Source: a virus. Taken from it: a stretch of DNA of 64,000 nt. The stretch is from IMG/VR virus record IMGVR_UViG_3300037042_006682, positions 97,209 to 161,208 of that record. One strand, 5' to 3'. Below are positions 42,504 to 50,652 of this stretch, piece after piece. Within the stretch, counting starts at the first letter, position 1. Every line of letters begins with the position of its first letter. Under the pieces are notes generated by a model. The model ran no database searches. It had not been told where the DNA came from and saw only the letters and a program-made list of their open reading frames with translations. The position numbers and the translations under genes are program-made.

Positions 42504-42731
42504 TCACACCTCCCGGCGCGGCCACCGCCGCGTCAAATAGGGCACCTCTCGAAGGATCTGCGCGTACCACGGGGGGCACGTCGCCCCGAGCGTCCCCTGC
42601 GCGGGATCCAGCGCGTAGCCCTCCATCCCCACCTGCGCCCCGCCCACCGCCGGGTCCACCCCATAGCTCGCGATCGTGAGCTGCGCCCCGCTGCTCGCGG
42701 GATCGACCGCATAGGCGTTCACGTTGGCCAT
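42504..42731 (-). CDS. Small repeat protein, 75 aa
   Basis: Begins MANVNAYAVDPASSGAQLTI. A 16-residue unit occurs three times: YAVDPASSGAQLTIAS, YGVDPAVGGAQVGMEG, YALDPAQGTLGA. The tail CPPWYAQILREVPYL resembles the tail of the 88-aa protein (CPP...REVP). Its stop is next to the start of paralogue 6, so it is co-translated with the array. Confidence 0.6.
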   Translation of the reverse strand: MANVNAYAVDPASSGAQLTIASYGVDPAVGGAQVGMEGYALDPAQGTLGATCPPWYAQILREVPYLTRRWPRREV

Positions 42732-42740
42732 CGCGCCTCC

Positions 42741-43778
42741 TCACGGCAGCATCAGGTGCGTGCCGTCCCACGGGACGATCATGTTGTAGAGGTTGATGAA
42801 CTGGCGCTCTCCCCCGCCCGTCGAGGCGATGTACTCGCCCAGCGGCATGCTCTGGGGCGCCAGCCACAGATCGAAAAACTCCCCGAGGCGCCCGCGCATC
42901 ACCGTCGAGCAACTGATGATGCCCGCTGGGGAGACCACCCACTCCCCGTTGAAGTCCGGCCGCTGCAGGGGCGCCTTGTTGATGATCCACCCGTAATAGA
43001 ACCCGCCGGGACCGATCCCCGAGATCCCCGTCCCCTCGGCCGTGAACCGCGCCGTGATCGGCGTGGCCCCTATGCGCGTCCGGAGGGGATCCCCGCCAAC
43101 CTCGCCCGCAAACCACGCCCACATCGTCTGGCTATACCCCGTGGCTACCGAAAACAGACACGGATTGGGCCACCAACTCACGGGATTCTTGACCTTCTCC
43201 ATGAAGATCAACGCCAGTGGCGGCCATCGCCCCACCTCAATGCCCCCGCCTTGCGAGAAGAATACCCGCGTGACCTCGCCATCCGTGCTCTTCACGCAAT
43301 TCACCCCCACCGTGTAGGGCAAGAATTGATTGGTCGACGTGTGCCAGACATTCAGCCACGTCACCTCATCACTGGCCGTCGGCCGCACGATCGTCGTGCC
43401 GCCCGCGAACCCCGCACTAAAACTTGCCACAAGGTTCGCGTACAACGCCGTGGTCACCTTCATGTCGATGAGGAGCTGGTAGTACCCCGGCGCGAGTCCC
43501 ATCGCGGGCTGCCGGAGGATGATCCAGGAGTGCGCCGCCGTCGTGCTAGCGATAATCTTGTTGTAGTCCGTCCAACGGTCCACCCCATCCATCCCGTAGG
43601 TGCTGCCGTCGCACGACCCCATAACCTCCCAAGCCCCCGGCCCCCCCTTGATGCCACCGCTGCCATATAACAGGGACTCCTTGAGCGCCCAGAGATTCCC
43701 CCTCGCGTTTCCCGTCTCAGAGGAGAACGACACCGACACCATCTTGGTGAAGTAGGTTTTGATCGCCGTCAGCGCCAT
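42741..43778 (-). CDS. Array paralogue 5, 345 aa
   Basis: ATG 43778 gives MALTAIKTYFTKMVSVSFSS; a longer upstream frame is not used. Core: AWEVMGSCDG, GMDGVDRWTDY, SWIILRQPAM, GFAGGTTIVRPTASDE, KSTDGEVTRVFF, EKVKNPVSWWPNP and C-terminal IVPWDGTHLMLP. All family blocks are present in order. Confidence 0.7.
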   Translation of the reverse strand: MALTAIKTYFTKMVSVSFSSETGNARGNLWALKESLLYGSGGIKGGPGAWEVMGSCDGSTYGMDGVDRWTDYNKIIASTTAAHSWIILRQPAMGLAPGYYQLLIDMKVTTALYANLVASFSAGFAGGTTIVRPTASDEVTWLNVWHTSTNQFLPYTVGVNCVKSTDGEVTRVFFSQGGGIEVGRWPPLALIFMEKVKNPVSWWPNPCLFSVATGYSQTMWAWFAGEVGGDPLRTRIGATPITARFTAEGTGISGIGPGGFYYGWIINKAPLQRPDFNGEWVVSPAGIISCSTVMRGRLGEFFDLWLAPQSMPLGEYIASTGGGERQFINLYNMIVPWDGTHLMLP

Positions 43779-43788
43779 ACCATCCTCC

Positions 43789-44850
43789 TCAGTCCAGCGG
43801 TACGGGGTTGCCGTCATTCGGCAACAACAGATCGCCGAACACGAAGAAATCGAAGGTCGCCGTCGGCAGGTACTCACCCGTTGCCATCGCTGCGGGCACA
43901 AACCAGAGATCCTCGCGCCGCCCAAACCACCCCGCAATCGCGCCGAACGCACTCACGCCCACACGCGTCGCGATCCAATTGCCCCCGCCGTCGACCGTCT
44001 GCGTGTAATCCAACTGGCCCAGCGCCGCCCGCTCGTAGTAGTTGTTCGCGCACCCCGTCGTCTCGGAGGTATTGGCCACCCCTGTCTGGTAGTCACCTAC
44101 CCGCGTGACCATGCGGGTCAGGGTATCCGTCTGGCCCCCCTGCAAAGAAAACGTCTCCGCCCGGTAGTATGCCCCCGCTACCGTCGCGATATATGGCTTG
44201 TCCCACCACGCTCGACGCCCCGCCACGGCCGCCACCTCGAAGCACCACACGTAATTCAGGTAATGATCCGCCCCCTCGTGGCATGTCATGCAGATCCGCG
44301 TCATCGTGTGATCGGTGGTCCACAGGCAATTAACACCCACTGTTGCAGTCGAACTAGAGTGCACCGCCGATCGATAGTATGCGTACTCCCCTTTATCCAA
44401 GATGACCTGCTCATCGCTCGCCGTCGGCCGCGCCGTCGTCGTCCCCCCCGTGAAGCCCCCGCCCCACGAGTCCACGAGCGTCATGCAATGCGTGTTGTTC
44501 ACCGTCGCATTGCACGCGATGCAGATCTGATAACCCTGCCCACTCGCGTTGATCGCCGTCTGGCGCAGCACGATCCACGAGAAATAGCCGCCCGTGGTCT
44601 CCGTCCAGCGCACCGCCACGGTATCCGGCCAACGGTCCACGCCATCCATGCCACTCGCCCAGACCGCCCCCACGTAGCCGCAACTCCCCACGACGGTCCA
44701 CCCCGCGCCGAGCAGCAGCGTCTTGATGGCCCACATGTTCGCGCGGTGCCCCGGCGAGAAGTTCGTCTGGCCCGCCTGTGCCACAGGCTTATCTGCTACC
44801 GTCACCTGGCGGTACGCCCGCTGCCACGTCTTCACCTTCGTGATCGCCAT
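43789..44850 (-). CDS. Array paralogue 4, 353 aa
   Basis: Begins MAITKVKTWQRAYRQVTVAD. Core: GWTVVGSCGYVG, GMDGVDRWPDT, SWIVLRQTAI, GFTGGTTTARPTASDE, TTDHTMTRICM, AVAGRRAWWDKP, GRREDLWF and C-terminal DLLLPNDGNPVPLD. It is the first of the four-member sub-array that follows the 320-aa adaptor protein. Confidence 0.7.
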   Translation of the reverse strand: MAITKVKTWQRAYRQVTVADKPVAQAGQTNFSPGHRANMWAIKTLLLGAGWTVVGSCGYVGAVWASGMDGVDRWPDTVAVRWTETTGGYFSWIVLRQTAINASGQGYQICIACNATVNNTHCMTLVDSWGGGFTGGTTTARPTASDEQVILDKGEYAYYRSAVHSSSTATVGVNCLWTTDHTMTRICMTCHEGADHYLNYVWCFEVAAVAGRRAWWDKPYIATVAGAYYRAETFSLQGGQTDTLTRMVTRVGDYQTGVANTSETTGCANNYYERAALGQLDYTQTVDGGGNWIATRVGVSAFGAIAGWFGRREDLWFVPAAMATGEYLPTATFDFFVFGDLLLPNDGNPVPLD

Positions 44851-44853
44851 CGC

Positions 44854-45816
44854 CTACACCTCGAAGCCCAGGCCGCGCAGGGCCACGTGGACCGTCACGG
44901 GGGTGGCCCCCGCGTTGCTGACCCGCCAGTAGAGGGTGCCCCCCGTGAGCCCCTCGATCCCAGCCGGGTTGCGGTCCACCCAGGGGCCGTCCACCGCCGG
45001 GTTCCACCGCGCCTCGACCCCCGCGTAACCGATCTGGTAGAGCAGGGTCGGCCCGCCCGTGAAGGCCGCGTCCCCCAGTTCGATGTCGACCGCCTCGGAG
45101 GCCCCCGCCGTCACCGTCGCCACGAGGCTGTAAAGGACCCCCTCGCCCACCCCGATGACGACCGCCCCCAGCGCCACCTCGCCGTTCGGCACGGCCGCCT
45201 CGAACGTCGCTGTCCAGCGCCGCGCATGCAGGTCCCCGTCGTCCAGGTGCTCGCGCACCTCCTGGGCCATCGACACGTGGGCGGTGCCCCCATCGCTGGA
45301 GAGCCCGCGCGCCCAGATCGCCTCCGTCGCCACGCCGCCCCCCGCGTGCGAGAAGAGCCGCGCGGTCTCCCCGACCGTCAGGACGCTCGCGTTCCACCAC
45401 GCGATCGAGGAGTCCGCCCGCACGTAGCCCAGCACGCGGTAGTCCGCCTCGATGGGCACCCCGTTCTGCCGCAGCTCCAGGGCCGTCGTCGCCGCGGCCC
45501 GCGCCCCGCTTGTCACGCGCACCACCACGACCCACCCCGGCACGAGGGCCAGGGGGCTCGCATAGCCAATGGTCACCTGCGTCTGGTAGGTGCGGCTCAG
45601 CGCGATGCAGGGCCCCAGCAGGCGCAGCTGATAGCCGCCCCCCGCGGCCTCGATCGTCGCCTCCGGCAGCGCCACGAAGGTCCACGCGTTGGCCTCCAGC
45701 CCCCCCAGCATGGCCGTGTCGATGCCCGTCGCGAAGTCCTGGAAGACCTCCCACCAGCTCTCCGCCGTGCTGCCCGGATAGGGGAACTTGAACCGTGGGG
45801 TCTCCTGGCGCGCCAT
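44854..45816 (-). CDS. Adaptor-headed tail protein, 320 aa
   Basis: Residues 1-165 are the shared adaptor (MARQETPRFKFPYPGSTAES, then AWTFVALPEATIEAAGG and NGVPIEADYRVLGYVRADSS), about as close to the 547-aa fibre as paralogues get. The C-terminal 150 residues form a small beta domain (LYSLVATVTAGASEAVDIEL) rather than a long shaft. Probably a short fibre or the attachment base for the four paralogues downstream. Confidence 0.7.
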   Translation of the reverse strand: MARQETPRFKFPYPGSTAESWWEVFQDFATGIDTAMLGGLEANAWTFVALPEATIEAAGGGYQLRLLGPCIALSRTYQTQVTIGYASPLALVPGWVVVVRVTSGARAAATTALELRQNGVPIEADYRVLGYVRADSSIAWWNASVLTVGETARLFSHAGGGVATEAIWARGLSSDGGTAHVSMAQEVREHLDDGDLHARRWTATFEAAVPNGEVALGAVVIGVGEGVLYSLVATVTAGASEAVDIELGDAAFTGGPTLLYQIGYAGVEARWNPAVDGPWVDRNPAGIEGLTGGTLYWRVSNAGATPVTVHVALRGLGFEV

Positions 45817-45825
45817 CCTGTGTTC

Positions 45826-46005
45826 CTACTCCTCGGTCCTCGTGAGGATCCCGCCGTAGCCGCCCGCCTGGTTGATCGTCAACTCGACGGTGATCGGCGT
45901 GCCATCTTCGGTCGCCGTCGGATCCTCGGCGATCTGCGCCACGTACTCCGTCATGTAAAACGGCGGGAGCATCCCCGTAGGGATCCAACTGGTACGCGCG
46001 ACCAT
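45826..46005 (-). CDS. Small protein, 59 aa
   Basis: A clean short gene: ATAGGAGGTGAC immediately before the ATG is one of the best ribosome sites in the window. The product MVARTSWIPTGMLPPFYMTE continues with an acidic turn and a beta pair (GTPITVELTINQAGGYGGI). It joins the two sub-arrays of paralogues and precedes the 320-aa adaptor gene. Family unknown. Confidence 0.6.
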   Translation of the reverse strand: MVARTSWIPTGMLPPFYMTEYVAQIAEDPTATEDGTPITVELTINQAGGYGGILTRTEE

Positions 46006-46013
46006 GTCACCTC

Positions 46014-46928
46014 CTATAACACCAACGCGGTGCCGTCATTGCCTAGCACCATGTTGCCAATGACCACCTGTGTCTTGATGTCATTCCCAGGGCCAGGGAA
46101 GGTATCGCCCGTAAGCAACTGCGTCGGTGCCCACCAAGCATCCGCGCAATATCCATAAAGTCCTACGTTACCAACGCGATAGCCAGTCCCATAACAAACC
46201 ATAGGATGCAACGGCCACTTACCATCATTGTCCCCCGAGGCACCTACTGCGGTCGCAATTAAAGAATTTACAGAAAGGTAAATGGGCACTTTTAGACCAT
46301 CTACAATACAATATAAATAATCGTAATCACTCGCCAATGCTGTCTTTTCACTAACTGTCGCAAGATGCGGACTGGAAAACCACGCAGGGGGATCCACTGG
46401 ACGATCAAACATCATATATCCCTGAACCGTCGTAGGGCCGATGAACAGACGCGTACACTCAAAATCAGACGAATTAAAGACGTTAGCTGACAAGGTTGTC
46501 AACGCCGACGTCGCCTTCCACCACGTGTTAATCTGATAAGAAAAAGTCGATGTCGGTTTGTACTGTAACGACCCCCCCGTAAACCCCACCACGGAAATGT
46601 CACAATTGGCACGCTCTGTCGCCCCAGCCATAAAAAAATCAAACAACACCTGAAATCCCGTCGTGATGTGGTCATTCTGCAACACCACCCACGAATGATT
46701 AACGCCCGCTGCTCCACCAACAATATGCGCCGGAGTGTCCGCTGTAATATTATCCCCCGCACCAGCGGTATCCACCCCATTGCTAGAGGACACTACCGTC
46801 CAACCACAATTGGCAGCCAGGTGCTTGTAGATACGCTCAAACAAGATTTTGTGCGCATTTTGCGAGGAGGACCCCGTGGCCGTCAACCGCGTCTTCGTCC
46901 ACACCTTGCTATTGGAAATTTCAGCCAT
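46014..46928 (-). CDS. Array paralogue 3, 304 aa
   Basis: ATG 46928 gives MAEISNSKVWTKTRLTATGS, overlapping the end of paralogue 2 by 8 nt. Core: GWTVVSSSNGVD, SWVVLQNDHI, VGFTGGSLQYKPTSTF, SSDFECTRLFI, DRPVDPPAWFSSP and C-terminal NMVLGNDGTALVL. Its DNA, like that of paralogues 1 and 2, is less GC-rich than the rest of the array. Confidence 0.7.
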   Translation of the reverse strand: MAEISNSKVWTKTRLTATGSSSQNAHKILFERIYKHLAANCGWTVVSSSNGVDTAGAGDNITADTPAHIVGGAAGVNHSWVVLQNDHITTGFQVLFDFFMAGATERANCDISVVGFTGGSLQYKPTSTFSYQINTWWKATSALTTLSANVFNSSDFECTRLFIGPTTVQGYMMFDRPVDPPAWFSSPHLATVSEKTALASDYDYLYCIVDGLKVPIYLSVNSLIATAVGASGDNDGKWPLHPMVCYGTGYRVGNVGLYGYCADAWWAPTQLLTGDTFPGPGNDIKTQVVIGNMVLGNDGTALVL

Positions 46929-47985
46929 TAAACACCATACTCGTGCCATCGCTTCCCAAGAGCAGATCTCCGTGCGTGAACAAGCCCATATCAGAAAGCG
47001 TAGATGGCACATAAAAATAGGGCGCCAAGGATCCTTGGTTCGTCAACCCTCCACCCGTACCAGACCGATCCCTGAAAACATAAGAGATGAAATACAAATC
47101 AAACATCTGACCCAAAATACCTAAAACAGTCGCATGCCGCGAATAAGGGATCACTTGTGAAACACAAATCGAACCATCATGAAACACTCGGTTGCCCAAT
47201 ATACTATTGCTTTGCAGCGGACTCATCATGCTCACGGGTAAAGCCGCACCATGATAACACCGCGCAACCCCCAGCGCCGTCGGCGTTGAACACCAATAAT
47301 AGCTATCTGGTATTCGTCCACCGTGTGTATCTGTGCCCATCCAATTCCACACCGTCCCCGTTGTCCCCGATGGATACATGATCACGATATAGGGCACTGT
47401 GAGCCAAGGCGTCGGATCCTGGAGCTTCTCAAAAAACCATGGACCACATGACCCCACAAAACTACCAGTGCTATTGTGAAACAAGACCCGCGTGCACTCC
47501 CCGTCGGACGACGTGAGCACAATCGCACTGAGGGTCGACGTGGTCACATTGCAATAATCAAGATTCGTCAGCAAGGTTTGCTCGCTGCCCACCGCCGTGG
47601 GGCGCGTAGTCAACATGCCGTTGCTGTTGTATCCCTGGTGCGTAACGTACGCGCACATGTACTGCTTGTTCGTCGCCGTCGTATTAATCCACTCGAAGCA
47701 CACCGCAAAGTCTGGCGCAATGGCGGGATTCTTAAGCACGATCCACGAGTGCGCGGTTCCCGCCGCCGCGCAGTAGATGTCCGCTGGCACCTGGAGGTAA
47801 TCGGTCAGCAACCCCACTGAAACACGATTGCTCGACGCGACCACGGACCAGTATCCCGTCGCCACCATCGCGTTCTTGACACCAATGAAGGTCCGCGCCC
47901 ATACGTCCCCAATCGTCGGCGCCGTGGTTCCGACAAAGGGACTCAACCGCACCGACGCCCACGTCTTAACTAAGGTGATCGCCAT
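46921..47985 (-). CDS. Array paralogue 2, 354 aa
   Basis: Begins MAITLVKTWASVRLSPFVGT. Core: YWSVVASSNRVS, SWIVLKNPAI, MLTTRPTAVGSEQ, SSDGECTRVLF, EKLQDPTPWLTVP, GQMFDLYF and C-terminal DLLLGSDGTSMVFNG. The ATG follows the stop of paralogue 1 directly. Confidence 0.7.
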   Translation of the reverse strand: MAITLVKTWASVRLSPFVGTTAPTIGDVWARTFIGVKNAMVATGYWSVVASSNRVSVGLLTDYLQVPADIYCAAAGTAHSWIVLKNPAIAPDFAVCFEWINTTATNKQYMCAYVTHQGYNSNGMLTTRPTAVGSEQTLLTNLDYCNVTTSTLSAIVLTSSDGECTRVLFHNSTGSFVGSCGPWFFEKLQDPTPWLTVPYIVIMYPSGTTGTVWNWMGTDTHGGRIPDSYYWCSTPTALGVARCYHGAALPVSMMSPLQSNSILGNRVFHDGSICVSQVIPYSRHATVLGILGQMFDLYFISYVFRDRSGTGGGLTNQGSLAPYFYVPSTLSDMGLFTHGDLLLGSDGTSMVFNG

Positions 47986-48999
47986 TTAACACACCTTTAC
48001 GATGCCGTTGGGAGCCCCCGTGGCCATGCACCCCATACGAATCAACCCTACTGGATTGCCAACGGTGGCATACCGAAAACAAGCAGCATGCGTACAGGGA
48101 GCGGAGTACAAATCTACCGCTCTGCCTAAGACCCCCACGACACCGTTGGTATATCCCTCGTAAAAAATGGGATACAACAACGACGCCCCATTCGCGGATA
48201 CCCCACTGGCCATCGGCGTCCACCCCACCCATCGCGTATCCCCCATCATCGAACTCATCAACAAATTGATCATCCGGGATTCTACGACCGCCACACATCC
48301 ACGATACGACTGAGCTGGATTATATGTCCACCCGCCCCCCCCTGACATCACGCCGCTTACAGCCGCAAACGCGGCAAGGACAAAGGGATCGGTCCACACC
48401 GCGTGCACATTGGCCGGTCGCTCAAGCGTAATGACCGCACCGCCGTAGGAGGAAAAAAACCCGAAATCATCCCCGCAACTCCCACAATGCGTATTGAAAA
48501 AACGAAAACACTGGCTATCCGACGAATACAACAAGGTCGTCCCCGTACAATCTAGGACGACATCCACAAAATTGACATTGTCACGCACCGCCTCGACCCC
48601 ATTGGCCGTCGGACTCAACATGCGCGTCCCATTCATGGCATAGCCCTGCGCACACGCCCCAAACCGCGCATTGATACTATCCACCTGGCTGGTCGTCGGC
48701 CCGCGATCCAAAATCACCGAAAATCCCGGCATAAACGCCGCATTCTGCAACACCACCCATGAATGTGGTGTTCCCGCGATCCCATAAATCACATCCGACA
48801 CGCTGAGCCAGTAATCCCCTGCCCCCGTCCCCAGCACCGTCCCGTTGCTACTTTGCACTACCGACCATCCCGCCGACACCAACATCCGCTTCATGTTCAA
48901 CAACGTCGCTGCCGTACGCAGCAAAGTGGTTGTATGCGTCACCCAATCCGTCGGGATGGCCGCCGCAAGCCAGGTCTTCTTCAACGTGATCTGAGGCAC
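47986..48999 (-). CDS. Array paralogue 1, 337 aa
   Basis: Begins MPQITLKKTWLAAAIPTDWV. Most diverged member: GWSVVQSSNGTV, SWVVLQNAAF, LSPTANGVEAV, SSDSQCFRFFN, a Cys-rich insertion (CGSCGDDFG), LERPANVHAVWTDP, GRAVDLYS, and a C-terminus GCMATGAPNGIVKVC. It is first in the array, 9 nt after the 547-aa fibre gene. Confidence 0.7.
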   Translation of the reverse strand: MPQITLKKTWLAAAIPTDWVTHTTTLLRTAATLLNMKRMLVSAGWSVVQSSNGTVLGTGAGDYWLSVSDVIYGIAGTPHSWVVLQNAAFMPGFSVILDRGPTTSQVDSINARFGACAQGYAMNGTRMLSPTANGVEAVRDNVNFVDVVLDCTGTTLLYSSDSQCFRFFNTHCGSCGDDFGFFSSYGGAVITLERPANVHAVWTDPFVLAAFAAVSGVMSGGGGWTYNPAQSYRGCVAVVESRMINLLMSSMMGDTRWVGWTPMASGVSANGASLLYPIFYEGYTNGVVGVLGRAVDLYSAPCTHAACFRYATVGNPVGLIRMGCMATGAPNGIVKVC

Positions 49000-49008
49000 C
49001 GCACCCTC

Positions 49009-50652
49009 CTACTTGTTGTAGACCGCCCACCCGATCGCCAACCCCGCCTGGCCCGTCACGGTCACGCGCATGGTGTCATCCCCATCGTTGATCGCCAACG
49101 CGATGTCCCAGTCCGCCGTGCCCCCGCTGGCGTCCGTCTGGTCGACCACGGTGTAGATCGGCGTCACGCGCACCCACGACGACACCCCTGTGAGCGTCCG
49201 CGTCGCCACCGCCCGAATCTCCCACACCTTGGTCTTGTCGGTGATCGCCTCGCGGGCCACCGCCGTCAGCGCAAACGAGGTCACGGAGTTGCCGGTCAGC
49301 GCGTACCGCGTCGAGGACACCCCGCCGAGGAAGATCTCCGTCGGCGTGTTGCTCCCCGTGACGCCCGACCAGCAGAGGGACCCCGCGCCGATGTACGCCT
49401 TGTTGATCGCGTCGATGAGCGAGCTGCACGCGAAGATGAAGTCCAGGACCCCCGTGTTCGTCATCGGTAGGTTCGTCACTGGCCCGAACCCGCCCGTGTA
49501 GCGCCCATCCTCGAGCGTCATCTCGCCGTCGGCCTTGAGCGAAAGGTCTCCCCCTGCCGTCACATCAATCGCCGCGTCGGCAGCGATATTCATCGCCGCA
49601 CCCGACGTGAGGTCTAAGTCACCGGACGAGGTGGACAGATCTAACGTCGTCCCAGCCGAGACGCCGATCGCCCCCGAAGCTGCCGTGACGTTGATCCCCC
49701 CGCCCGCCGCCGTGAGATCAAGCACCCCATCCGAATAGATGTCCCGACTACCCGTGCCGCCCATCTCGAGCGCGTGCCCATCGGCATCGTTGTTCGTGAC
49801 CGTGACGGGCGCCCCACCGTCGGGGATCACGATCTCGTGGCCCAGGTCATACGCTTCCTGGAGCGACCCGCCGCCCCGCTGGAGCTTCCAGCGCCAATGC
49901 AGCAAGTCGGGGTCGTTCAGGAAGACCGCGTCCAGGAAGTCCCCCCGCACGTAGGCCGCCCAGCCCTCGACCGCGTGCTCGTGCTCCCATGCGGTGCCCG
50001 TCCACTCCACGATGTCGTTGACCAGGGCGCCCACCCCCCACCCCGCATGCACGGGGGCCGCCGCGTAATCGAGGATGTACCGATCCCCCACCGTGGGGCC
50101 CACCGGCGGCGGCGCCGTGGGGTCCACGATGGCCAGCACGCGGGGGCGCCGCACGCTGACCTCGCCCCCGCCCCCGCCCGCGAAGGCGAAGAGCTGGCGC
50201 GTCTCCCCCGGCGCGAGGACGCTCGCGTTCCACCACGCGATGCTGTAGTCGTCGCGCACGCAGCCCAACACGCGGTAGTCGGGGTTGACCGGCACGCCGT
50301 TCTGCCACAGCTCCAGGGCCGTCTCCGCGCTCGCCTTGGCCCCGCTCGTCACGCGGGCCACCACCATCCACGCCGGCGTCAGCGCCAGGGGCGTCGCGTG
50401 CGCGATCGTCAGGTAGCTCTGGAAGGTGCGGCTCGCCACCACGCAGGGGCCCAGCAGGCGCAACTGGTAGCCGCCCCCCGCGGCCTCCACCGTCGCCTCG
50501 GGCAGGGCCACGAAGGCCCAGGCGTTGCCCTCCATGACCCCCAGGAAGGTCGTGTCGATGCTCAGCGCGAAGTCCTGGAAGGTCTCCCACCAGCTCTGCG
50601 CCGTGTCCGTGGGGTAGGGCAGCTTGAACCGTGGGGTCTCCTGGCGTGACAT
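49009..50652 (-). CDS. Adaptor-headed tail fibre, 547 aa
   Basis: Residues 1-160 are the shared adaptor (MSRQETPRFKLPYPTDTAQS ... AWAFVALPEATVEAAGG ... NGVPVNPDYRVLGCV). Residues ~175-240 form a DUF2793-like module (PPPVGPTVGDRYILD, GWGVGALVNDIVEWTGTAWE). Then comes a repetitive beta shaft of short DLTAAGGGINVTAASGAIGV units and a C-terminal globular domain. It starts directly after the J gene stop, the place of the main tail fibre in many myoviruses, so the adaptor probably docks on the baseplate. Confidence 0.75.
   Translation of the reverse strand: MSRQETPRFKLPYPTDTAQSWWETFQDFALSIDTTFLGVMEGNAWAFVALPEATVEAAGGGYQLRLLGPCVVASRTFQSYLTIAHATPLALTPAWMVVARVTSGAKASAETALELWQNGVPVNPDYRVLGCVRDDYSIAWWNASVLAPGETRQLFAFAGGGGGEVSVRRPRVLAIVDPTAPPPVGPTVGDRYILDYAAAPVHAGWGVGALVNDIVEWTGTAWEHEHAVEGWAAYVRGDFLDAVFLNDPDLLHWRWKLQRGGGSLQEAYDLGHEIVIPDGGAPVTVTNNDADGHALEMGGTGSRDIYSDGVLDLTAAGGGINVTAASGAIGVSAGTTLDLSTSSGDLDLTSGAAMNIAADAAIDVTAGGDLSLKADGEMTLEDGRYTGGFGPVTNLPMTNTGVLDFIFACSSLIDAINKAYIGAGSLCWSGVTGSNTPTEIFLGGVSSTRYALTGNSVTSFALTAVAREAITDKTKVWEIRAVATRTLTGVSSWVRVTPIYTVVDQTDASGGTADWDIALAINDGDDTMRVTVTGQAGLAIGWAVYNK

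Noticed and set aside
25244-50652. Diversity-generating retroelement acting on the fibre region
   Set aside because: I see no reverse transcriptase gene and no template/variable repeat pair in the window.
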